Source: Trichosporon coremiiforme (lineage: Eukaryota > Basidiomycota > Tremellomycetes > Trichosporonales > Trichosporonaceae). From it: 19,656 bases of DNA. Both the position numbers and the translations under genes were made by a program. Below the pieces are notes generated by a model, which was not told the origin of the DNA, did not search any database, and saw only the letters and a program-made list of their open reading frames with translations. The stretch lies in NCBI GenBank assembly GCA_039545355.1, contig BCJJ01000103.1, positions 1-19,656 of the forward strand, read 5' to 3'. Positions 1 to 9,300 of this stretch are shown here, one piece after another (position 1 is the first letter of the stretch; each line of letters begins with the position of its first letter).

Positions 1-68
1 TTGGAACGATACAGAGAAGATTAGCATTTCCCCAGCATATGGATGAAACAAGTAATTGTTCAGAGAGG

Positions 69-82
69 CGACCTTCGGGTCG
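69..82 (+). other. 3' terminal UUCG hairpin of U6
   Basis: CGACC (69-73) and GGTCG (78-82) form a perfect 5-bp stem closed by a C(UUCG)G tetraloop (74-77), a very stable loop type. It lies between the predicted helix II segment and the T6 terminator and overlaps the end of helix II by a few bases. The pairing is read directly from sequence; its formation in the mature RNA is inferred. Confidence 0.7.
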
Positions 83-87
83 AATTA

Positions 88-93
88 TTTTTT
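88..93 (+). terminator. Pol III T-tract terminator of U6
   Basis: Six consecutive T residues follow AATTA directly after the 3' hairpin. A second tract of seven T at 97-103 could act as back-up. This is the standard Pol III termination signal, and its position just after a U6-like RNA supports the call. Confidence 0.85.
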
Positions 94-450
94 GCGTTTT
101 TTTCGTCCATGCGTAGCTCATAAATCCCGCGGCTGTCATCTCCTCAACGGTAGTCGTGACGGAATGTTGGGTCGACGCCTGTCTTTTCATGACTGCCAGG
201 CCGCGGTCGGCTCGGCTCTGTAGCCCCGGGACGAGGGTTGGACACCGACATACCGCGATCGAGCTGCTTCGATATGCGTCTATAGTTACATCTGGGGCAG
301 CCGCGGCTGCACGGCTGGGACGGTTCTCCTGCTGGAACGTGTACAGATTATCTACGATACAATGTAGGGACTGATAAGATTGATTGCGAGTCCGTTCTCG
401 AGTCCGTGATTATCCTGACCCTTGAAGGGGCTTTTGGTGTACTCCTCTCT
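94..450. other. Intergenic between U6 and the NTF2-like gene
   Basis: This stretch holds a second T-tract (97-103), the candidate B-block (169-179) and, at its right end, the 3' flank of the minus-strand gene. No coding sequence with a recognisable motif was seen; a 72-codon open frame at 156-374 has no family resemblance. Confidence 0.5.
169..179 (+). promoter_or_regulatory. Candidate extragenic Pol III B-block for U6
   Basis: GGGTCGACGCC matches the B-block consensus GGTTCGANNCC at all fixed positions but one. It starts 76 nt after the T6 terminator, in the same orientation as U6. Saccharomyces cerevisiae SNR6 is known to use a B-block downstream of its terminator, so the arrangement is plausible. 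A single short motif can arise by chance, so this stays a candidate. Confidence 0.35.
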
Positions 451-1392
451 TCACAATGATCCACTCCGGGCGCGTTCGCGGTAATCGTCATCGCTCCCGC
501 TTCCACTGCGGATAGGGTTCCGCGAAGTGACCATGACGTTGACCGACTCGATGCGCCACTCCTCGTCGAAGCGGTAGAAGGCCATCTCGTCTACTTGGCA
601 GATCCTCCGTCTGCCTCTCACTTCAGTACGGCCCCGTTCTTCCTCTCCATCCGGGTTCAAAAAAGGGGACACGCCCCACAGGGTCGTGCACCCCGTCATA
701 CAGGGATACTCGACGTAGAGGCGGGCCGCAACTGTGCGGTTTGTGTAGTCCACAATGATGTCCTCGGGCATAAAGACGGCACCAGGCGGAATCAGGTTGC
801 AAAATTCGGAGGGTCCCATCGTCACTCCGTTGTGGGTCACGCGCTTCGCGACGTAGCGGCAGATGAGGTCGAAGGTGCGTGTGTTCAAGGCCCGGACATA
901 GTTTCGGTAGTGGCTTGTGAGGTCGACGCCGGAACGCAGGACCGGCTGCGCCGGGGCACCAGATCCAGAAGCGCTGCGCTTCCCGAACGACGCGAGGGCC
1001 AGGGACCCCGAGGAGGCAGACCAAGAAGGGGTTCCCGCTCCTGAATGAGGCGAAGGAGTGTACTGCGAGGAGGAATAGGGCGACGTGCTGAGCGAGACGC
1101 TGGCCTGCGGGGAGGTGGAGAGGCGGCCCTGGTCGCTCCTTGAGGAGTGGGCGGAGCTAGCTCCGGAGGAAGCAGGAGGTGTAGGACTGGCGCTAGAGCT
1201 CTCACTGCGCTGAATAGGGAGCCGACGGCGGCGCACAGGTGCAATGTCGAAGCACGTCGGCGCAAAGTGGTGGCCGAAGTGGCCTGGGCGGGAGGAGCCG
1301 CCGGCCACGCCGTGCAAGGCGGGGCCACGAGTGGGGATTGAAACCGACCTGCGGTCGTCACCCGCCACCTGGGGCGGCGGGACGGTCACCAT
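451..1392 (-). CDS. NTF2/SnoaL-like domain protein with Ser/Pro-rich N-terminus
   Basis: This intronless gene encodes 313 residues. Residues about 55-150 are rich in Ser, Pro, Ala and Thr and look disordered. Residues about 155-290 look like an NTF2/SnoaL-like alpha+beta cone: an N-terminal helix (DLTSHYRNYVRALNTRTFD), a segment resembling a shortened cone entrance (VAKRVTHNGVTMGPSEF), then strands with IIVDYTNRTVAARLYVEY and MAFYRFDEEWRIESVNVMV. The family fold hosts small-molecule binding or isomerase/cyclase activity, but no catalytic residues can be assigned here, so function is unknown. The start ATG (1392-1390) has a purine at -3 and G at +4, and an in-frame TAG lies seven codons upstream, which fixes the frame's 5' limit. 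The tail (RSGSGSDDDYRERARSGSL) is polar. The fold call rests on sequence pattern alone. Confidence 0.68.
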   Translation of the reverse strand: MVTVPPPQVAGDDRRSVSIPTRGPALHGVAGGSSRPGHFGHHFAPTCFDIAPVRRRRLPIQRSESSSASPTPPASSGASSAHSSRSDQGRLSTSPQASVSLSTSPYSSSQYTPSPHSGAGTPSWSASSGSLALASFGKRSASGSGAPAQPVLRSGVDLTSHYRNYVRALNTRTFDLICRYVAKRVTHNGVTMGPSEFCNLIPPGAVFMPEDIIVDYTNRTVAARLYVEYPCMTGCTTLWGVSPFLNPDGEEERGRTEVRGRRRICQVDEMAFYRFDEEWRIESVNVMVTSRNPIRSGSGSDDDYRERARSGSL

Positions 1393-2982
1393 GTCACACG
1401 TTGTGGGCGACTATCGCTGGGGTTTGTCTGTCAGGAGATGTTCGTCGCTTGGCGTTCGGAGGGGGGCGAGAGCGTACGGGCGTTATGCAATTATTGAGGG
1501 AAGCATCGGTCGGAGGGGGGAGGGTCACGGGCGCCGCTATGGTCACGGTCGATGCACCGCCGTCGGTGCGGGGTAAACGGGAGGCGGGGTGTCAGGCAGT
1601 GTGTGCCGCGGGGTGGCGGCGAGGCAGGCGAGAGGATCGGTGGTGGGCTCGGTGGCGTACGGGCCGTCGGGCAAGGTTTTGTCGGGCCAAGTGTTCGGAC
1701 TTGGCTGCTGGGGTGCCAATGAGGCTGGTAAAGTGTCAGAAGAGGGAGGACGAGGGGTATCAGAAGGCAACAGTCAGGCTTTTCAGTATTCATCGGCGCC
1801 GCGTTGGCCTCGACGGCTGACCAGGACCGCCCGGACCACGAAGCATGTGGTGCTCCTGTTTCTTGCCTGTCGGGCTTTAGACACTGGGGTTGATGACGAC
1901 TGGAAGCCATGCAAACAGGCAACCTCAATCCAGAGCCCAGGGAGTGGATCCTGAGAAGATGTGTAATACCACCTGTTGCCGTTCCTATCGTGCCTGGCGA
2001 ACATCCGTGGACGGCGATCAGGACTGGGCAACAGCGCAGCATCCCCGTACCTTAAATCCAGGGCGATCAACGATACCGCCGCTCTCACCTCTACCCCCAC
2101 ACTCAGTAAGCGAGAGGCAGGAGACACAAGACCAGCGCCTAGCGACCGTCCGGCACCCTCGCCGCTGACCCTGTTGTTCCTTCCTGCCCTGCCTTCTGTC
2201 TTTAGACCAAGGGCTCAAGGGCTGCTAGTCAGCTCCGCGCTCCCAAATCCCCCCCGTAGCCTCCTTCCCCGTAACGATTTGGAGCAATGCAGCAAGCTCT
2301 GGCTCCGTCTGATTTCTGCGTCACCCGTGGCCAACACGAGCCCCCTTTCGGACCCGGCTGCCAAGCGACAAACAACGCACTCCAGCGGCTGATCATGCCA
2401 AGGAACGCCGGGTAAGCCTCGACCATGAGCCAGCGACAAGGAGGCGACATTGCGCAACCGCCATCGCGCCAATCACGCCAGTGTAGGGAGTGCGTCCCGT
2501 TCCCAGTCATGTTTTGCGGAATGTAAAGAGCGCCTCGTATGCTCTGGTTCAGCCGGATCCTGGCGTTTGGCTTTCTGGAGTCCTGGGCACTTTTCGCTTG
2601 CGATCCCATTTGCTACCCGACACGACAGACGGCCGTCTCAGACCAAATACAGGCAATGCAGCGATCAGCGTGCCCGGCGTCGTACTCTGGGGTGGGTGTT
2701 TGGGCGGCCGGTGATGGGTCAGTAGTGCCCACGCGCCTCGCGGCTCACGCCGTCTCGGACAAAATGGAGCGGAAACAAGCGCACTCGATCACTGGATCCT
2801 CGTCATAGTCGGCGGACTCGGCACCGCCGCCATCTGTCGCCGGGGCTGTCAACTGATCTCACGCGTACTGGTAACTGGTACCTCCATTGTCACTATGCTA
2901 TGCCTTCCACCACTCTGGCCTGTCGTGTCTGTTGGTTTCCGTCACGTCACAGTGGCGATCTCGAATTGAGCTAGGCCAGGCG

Positions 2983-3020
2983 TCGCGCATTCTCCTCGCG
3001 CATTCTCCTCGCGCATTCTC
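2983..3020. repeat. 13-bp tandem repeat, nearly three copies
   Basis: TCGCGCATTCTCC is repeated head to tail at 2983-2995 and 2996-3008, with a third copy from 3009 that diverges at its last base. It lies in the gene-poor stretch, and no function is implied. Confidence 0.85.
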
Positions 3021-3157
3021 GTGCTCCCAGATTGCAATTGGCATTCGCATTGGTGCCCCATCCAACCTTCTGAGCGCGTCGGACAGCGCAAAACGAAAAG
3101 ACGATTTAGACTTTGTCGGATATCGGGTGGAACAAACACACCCGCTCATCTGGCAAC

Positions 3158-3165
3158 TGACGTCA
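3158..3165. promoter_or_regulatory. Palindromic TGACGTCA (CRE-like) site
   Basis: A perfect 8-bp ATF/CREB-type palindrome occurs once in the gene-poor region, about 1.8 kb upstream of the nearest start codon (1392, minus). Fungal bZIP factors bind such sites, but distance and single occurrence make a role uncertain. Confidence 0.2.
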
Positions 3166-6100
3166 TGGTGTCACTTGCTGTCATGTCCGCTCCAGCGCCA
3201 CCAGTCAAGCATATCGTCTTCCATGGTTGTCGCGTCGGTAAGAGGGGGTAAGGGGAGCTCAGGAGAAACTGGCGAGTGAGAGGAGAAGGGAGGAATGCAG
3301 CAATTGAAACGAGCCCTGGGTGTCGGCTCGGGTTGAGAGCGGAAAGCGTTTATTCGTCCCATCTCGCGTCAGTCAAGTCTGATTCTACTCCAACCAGCAT
3401 ACAAGGCGACACGAAAGGACTTCCGGTAAGCCGGTGAGGCGTACCGGTGCATGTTCTCATCCACTTAGATGCATGCATACCAGATGGGGAAGAGAGTCAG
3501 CCGTAACTTACGACGCCCGCCCAGAACAGCTGCACGCTTAGGCTTAGCAGGAGTTGGAGCTCAAATACATTCCGTTTATACGAAAGAAGAGTGGGGATCC
3601 CCGCCTCACATCTTTTCCGGTGTGTCACGGACAGGACAGGGTGGAGTGGAGGTGAGGAATGGCGGAGCGTCTTCCGCAACCAGCCGCCAATACTACGTCA
3701 GAGCCAGGTCGGACGACAAGTGGTCCAGTATGGTGCATCGTGGCCAAACGGGTTCCACGGATGCAAGACGGATGGGGGAGGTCGAGCCCAAACGAGGGTG
3801 GCGAGCGAGTGTGAGACCCGGCATACCTGAGCGCCGTGTTTGAGGCTCGCTTAGCAGCCACTCGGCGCATGTCTCTCGTCGCCGGGTCAGTCCTCGGTGT
3901 GCGTGGCGATGATCAGCGACGCAGTGCCACAGATCGTCGCGATCAGCACGGCACGGCATGTGCCGCAGCAGTGGCAGTGGCAATCGTGCGCCTTCGTCTG
4001 TGTTAGAGTTCTGTCTCGTGCGACCAACATCCACATCCAAGCGAGCACGCAATCCACAACGAATGGCATTGGAGCACGCTTGTTACATTGTATTCTGCGG
4101 GAAGGATTGTCCCGGCAAGTGAACCGGTTGTATGTATCGACGCCGAGAGCTTCTGTTCGCGGCGGTCAGGGTGGCACTGCTGTGCCGCCGCAGTCGTGGC
4201 CAGGCTCTCACAAGAGTTTGCATTCCGCATCAGCCTGCGTTAACTCAGAGGCACGGAGGACTGTGCTGAAGGATTCGCAGGTAGGGGTCTCTCCGCCGCA
4301 AGACACCGGGATGCTCAAGAGCTCCGATGTGTCGGCCTCGCCGTCTTGCTAACGCCCGAATCCGGGGTTCACATTCCTCACTGTCCTGTGCAATCGAGAG
4401 TGAAACCTGCACTCCTCCCGCTACGCTAGCTCTGGCATGCGTCATAGACACCCACTCCTTTCCTTACTGACTTCAACTCGAACTGGAACATTGTGCTTGC
4501 TTGCCGGATATACCACGTTGACGTGTATACGTGTTTCGGTGGTGCGGATGTCTAGTCCAACAGTCTCGGAGCTTGTGCGCCTTCAATTGCGCACAAAAAA
4601 AGGGTGAGGGCTTGACATGTGCCTTGACACTCCATGTTATCGGGTTCCCGAGTTCCACTGGCGGGTATGGGAAGTATGGGCAGGCCCCCCGTTCCTCAGA
4701 CCTCTGGAGCAATCATGGGCCCCGTGCCAATTCTGCATTCTGCAGGTTGACACCGGTACGCCGAAACCCTTGCTCCGATGTCGTCGACCCATCGACCGAT
4801 GTCCCCGAAGCCCTACGCCGAAAATGCCAATCCCGAAGCGAACTTTTGCTAAGCTGGGTTGGGTAAGCCGAAGCGGACCACAAGTTGCGCTCCACGCTGC
4901 CTCGAGGCCGCTCTCCCTGTCTGTATTACCACGAAGGTCGATCGTTCTCCTGGGTTTGAGGCTTCCCTCTGCAGCGGCTCAAACAACCTCCTGCTGTCCT
5001 CCTGCTGTTCAGAATCACCGCCTCCCAGGACGCCACTCTTTGATGAAGTTGACTCTGCAAGCGGTTCAAACGTTTACAGGTGTGACTACAGCTCACAGCT
5101 GTGCTCTACAAAACGCACACCCCTAGCGAACGAGTTCTATCTTCACACTGCCCGTGACAGCCTCCTAAGCACCCACTCCATGCCTTGCTCATCCAGAACT
5201 CTGACACCTGCTGACCTTCACCGAACGTCCGGGGGTTTCAACCACGAGCGAACGGCCACCTTGAGAGCGCCCCAAACTTTTGTCGATGTATAGTCAGGTT
5301 TGTCACCGTGGTTCCAAGAGTCGCAACTGAAGCGACGCTCCAACGTCGTGTTCCATCGGCCCCAACCATCGGTCAAAGGATAGACCCCCCGAACCGACCG
5401 AACCCGGCGCCCGATGTCCGTTCGGCTTTAGATCCAGCTGAACTTTCATGCCTCGCTGCCGTACGCCGTACGCCAAGGCCCTCCCGCTGATGGCCCAGGG
5501 TCGCTGCATCGCTGTGTGGCTGCGTCAACTGACTCGGCGCGCCTCGCTTGTTGTGCGCTCTTATGCAGGGGAGCTCGGTGAACTGATGACCTCGCTAACT
5601 CTCTGTTGTGATTGTATAGGCGGTCTTGGTATGGACTGGTGGTATGTAAGAGCATGGGGGCCATTCCGCGTGCCTGAATTGATAGTGGAGCCGGGCAATG
5701 GATTCTTGAAATGCAGAGCTCCAGAGCCCCGGTGATGGGGTGGGAGTAGTGCTTGCAATGCCCGGTGCCGAGAGAGTTATTACCCATACCACATATAGAT
5801 ACCATGACCGATACCAGCTGGACCGACGTCTTGCGGAATGGCTAGCGATGTGCGGAATGCCTGGAGAGGTGACCAGTGGGTGGCTAAAGTGGCAGGATCA
5901 TGAGCTCGGTGATGATCGGGTCCCGTTGCCCTTCCTGACCTTCTGGCCTATGGCCAAGCATTAACGCGCCCTGGAACCGGCTCCACCGCGTCTGTCTTTG
6001 TGACGCGTGTCCCGTCCCTAGCTCAATAAGCGAACAACAGCTAAATCAGATGAAGTAGAAGCATTATGACATCGCTACGAGATGGGAAGTGGGTTATAGA

Positions 6101-6301
6101 GGGGTCGCTCTAACGGAATACAGATGATTGTTGGGTTATGAGTTTGCTAAAAATGAATAATAAATCGCTACAGAATTAGTGCTGAGGCAAAATTGTTGCT
6201 TCCTTTGTCGCTCGCGGTGCCTCGCTGAACTGCCGATCGGCAGGTTCGGCAGGCGCTCTCGGATCGCTCTCGCTAGCTCGGTGTCGCTCGCTGCAGCCTC
6301 A

Positions 6302-9300
6302 CTACAGGCTGCTCTGCCCCTCGTGTTCGACCTCCATGTCGTGTCCGTGCGGCCGGCCAGCGAAGTTCCCCATCTGGCTGGCGACACGGTTGTTCTTGAC
6401 CTTACTCTCGATCTTGTCCTTCACGAACTTTCCCGTGCGCGCCAGCTTCAGTTGGAAGATGCCGCGGTTTTGCTGGTGCAGAGCCTTGCCGTGTGCGTTG
6501 CCCGCCAGCATCGCCTCGCTGTCGTCCTCGGCCATCTTGTCCGCTGCCCTTTGCCCGACGACATCCTCTTCGTCGCTTGCGGCAGTGTCGTAGTCCGAGT
6601 CCGAGTCGTCGTTCCGGGCTGCGGCTGACTCAAGCAGTCGCGTAGCCTCCCATGCCTTGTACACGGACTTGAACTTGGGGTCGCGTTTCGCCAGCCTGCG
6701 GTGCGCGCGCGACACACCAGGGTGCAGCACGAAGCTGATCTTGATGAAACCGATGAGCTTGGCGTCACCGATCGATGGCAGGTTCGACGACCCGTTCTGC
6801 GCAGCCGTCGTGTACTCCTCGTAGATGCGCGCGGCCCGGAAGGCGGCTCGCGTAGATTTGGTCAGGAACACGGGGATGATTCGCTCCGTCTTCTCGTTGT
6901 CGGGCGTGTTGATGAGACGCATCGTGGCGATAGCAAAGATCTTGGCCTTGCGCAGCCGACCGCGCGTGTGGAAGTTGAACAGGATCGAGCAAGACGTGCG
7001 GTACCGGACAGCTAGGCGGATAGGGTTCTTAATCGGGTAGTCCACGTCAATCCCGCCCGTCGGGCCGGTGACGCCCCGAGCGGACATGAGGGATCCAGTG
7101 GTGTCGGTCGTCGGGGGTGTGTCATCGTCCGAGTCATCGGCGAGGACACCGCCGGGAGGGTCCAGGACGACGCGGTCGTACTCAGTCTCAACGAGCAAGT
7201 GCGGCGGCTTGCCCACAACAGGCGCAAGGTCCGACGCAGACAGCGATAGCAGGTCGAACGTTGCCGCATCGTACGACGACGCACCCTCGGGCAGGTGCAT
7301 CTCCAGCGGCTTGAACAGCAGCGAGATGCGGAGCATGCCCCATCCGAGACCGCCGACGATCGGGAACCAGCGCGTGACCTGGCATCCGTCCTTCAGGATA
7401 TCCTTGAGCGGCAGCGAAACAACGCCAATAATCGGGTCGTGCTCGCGGTCGCGCTCGTCCTTGATCACGAACACAATCTTAGCCAGACGCCAGTCTCGGA
7501 TGAACCGCTCGCTCATCGCGTTGAAATACGGCATTGGATTGACCTGTTTCGTCCTCGTGCGGTACACGTACTTGTCGTTGAGGTGCACTTCAACGTACGG
7601 ATTGGGCGGGTCAGGGTTCTCCCACGGAGCCCGGTCGATGGCGTCGCCAAGAGCCGGTTTGCCAGATGCGGCAGAGCGATGTTTGCCACCGGTGCCGGAG
7701 AACGTGCCACTGACCGACGCAAGCTCGAGATCGACAGCCTGGTGAATGTGGAACTGGAGGATGCCGGATGGGTGGTTCGGGCCGGGCTTGCCAGCGGCTT
7801 CGATCTCCTCCCTAACGCGCTCGCCACTGAAGTACTGAACCATCTCCTTGCGTCGGACTTCGCGCTCCTTCTCCCACTCGGGACGCTCGCACCATCTGTC
7901 GAGCCACTCGAGCCACCAAGGGGCAGGGGTCGATCCCTCGCCGCGCTTGTCCTTGTTTTCGTCGATACGACGCTCGAGCTCCTGCTGGGAGATCTTGTGC
8001 AGTGGGAAAAACCGCACAGACCAGTCGACAGAGCCCTGAACGCGCATTCCAGGGTGCTCAGGCTGCAGCTCACTCCGGCGGTAAAAGAGCTGCTCACCCG
8101 ACGCACGGGTGGACTGATCGACAATCTCGGCAACATCGACCTCGATAATGCCCAGAGCGTCGTCCGCCGAGAAACGGTCAGAGTCGCAAACCCTAAGCCT
8201 GAGCTTTTCCCCAGAGTCGATCGTCTCCTCGTTAACGAGCAGGAAGGCGTGCTCCTCCCAGATCGGGTTCGCACTGTTGACGATGGTGCGTGTGGAGAAG
8301 AGTGGCTTGTTAAACTTGCTGTAGGATGCCGTGACGTAGGCGTCACAGGATCCCAGCGAGTCCACCTTTGGCAGGTCCTGAGCACTGTGGATAGCCACAT
8401 GCAGCACGCCCACGGAGAGGGTGCGAGTCATAGCCTCGTGGCCAAGCAGCAGGCGGTCGATGTCCATCGTGTAGGACTTCGGCGCCACGAAGGCGCCGGC
8501 CACCTGGGCCACTGATTTCATCACGTACGACTTGATCAGAGGAATGTCCATCGCGTTAAAGCTTCCGGCCCTCAAGGGACGAGCGCTGATGTCGAACTCG
8601 GGCATTTTGACGAAGCTGAAGCTGGCAGTGCGGGCGAATGGCGGAGACGCCGAGAGAAGTACCCTGACACGTACGGTGCCCTTCAGCTCTCCGACATCGA
8701 TGTAAACCGGGATCTCGGAGCCGCCAAGACCTTTGACACCCCAACCAAAGTACGCCAAGGCATGGATGGCGTTCCCTCGGCCTGTCGTACGTTGGGTCCG
8801 GCGATAAACGAAGCCGATTTCGTAGTTGACGTACTGCCCGGCATCCTCATCGATGTCCTCGTCATCATCGTCGTCGTCGTCGAGGTCCTCGACGTATAGT
8901 TCGCCGTTCACCTGAGCATCATGCTTAGCCCGAATTTTCCGCAGACGGCGCTTCAGCTTGTCGCGCTTGCGAATCTGTTCCCTCTCCGCAGCAGCAGCAT
9001 CCGTCAGATCCAGATCCGCAGTCGAGTGCTGTGCAGTCGACCGGCGCGACATCATGCTTGATTTAGAGGCGGCGGAGAGCGATCGAGAATGCCGTCCTTT
9101 CCCATGGCTCTTCGGTGTGGCCAGGTCTTCGCTGGGCGGCGGCTTGTATGCAGAATGCACGACGTACGTTCCCGGTTCGAGATCGTCTGGTTCTCCCTTC
9201 TTCTTCTTGGGCTGCTGGGCGAGACCCTTAAACCACTCGTCATCCGTAATAGGACGCATCGAAGTGAGAAGAATCGGTTCGCGACCCAGGGAAAGAGAAG

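Larger units (their letters stand above)
1..93 (+). ncRNA. U6: U6 spliceosomal snRNA, 5'-truncated by window edge
   Basis: This is the catalytic-core RNA of the major spliceosome. The ACAGAGA box, which pairs with the 5' splice site, is at 11-17. The AGC triad is at 23-25, inside GATTAGCA. The internal stem-loop (ISL) runs over 27-48: TTTC (27-30) pairs with GAAA (45-48), CCA (32-34) pairs with TGG (40-42), the loop is GCATA (35-39), and T44 sits where the metal-binding bulged U of yeast U6 lies. GAGAGGCGA (63-71) is placed to form U2/U6 helix II. A T6 tract at 88-93 fits a Pol III terminator. Roughly the first 30-40 nt, including the 5' stem and any internal A block, lie upstream of base 1. 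The box reads ACAGAGAAGATTAGCA, which is the U6 form and not the U6atac form. No intron is visible in this part, although some basidiomycetes have introns in U6. Confidence 0.93.
1393..6301. other. 4.9-kb stretch without a supportable gene
   Basis: Many short open frames occur on both strands (largest about 180 codons), but their translations look random: they lack domain motifs, show no consistent codon preference, and pile up in overlapping frames as expected from GC-rich non-coding DNA. No tRNA (no B-block inside a pairing T-arm), snRNA, rRNA, LTR pair or transposase motif was seen. Small items inside are a 13-bp triple repeat at 2983-3020 and a palindromic TGACGTCA at 3158-3165. The left part should hold the promoter of the minus-strand gene ending at 451, and the right part the 3' flank of the gene ending at 6302. 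A heavily spliced gene or a long non-coding RNA cannot be excluded by eye. Confidence 0.5.

Noticed and set aside
1..93. U6atac snRNA
   Set aside because: The box reads ACAGAGAAGATTAGCA, the U6 form; U6atac would have an AAGGAGAGAAGGTTAGCA-like sequence.
4617..5293. Overlapping plus-strand open frames of 169 and 144 codons
   Set aside because: Both translations lack motifs and have the mixed composition of non-coding DNA; two different frames being open over the same bases argues against either being selected.
7295..8515. Plus-strand open frame of 406 codons opposite the Mug190-like gene
   Set aside because: It lies fully inside the C2/SMP coding sequence on the other strand; its translation has no domain pattern. 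Antisense open frames of this size are common against GC-rich coding DNA.
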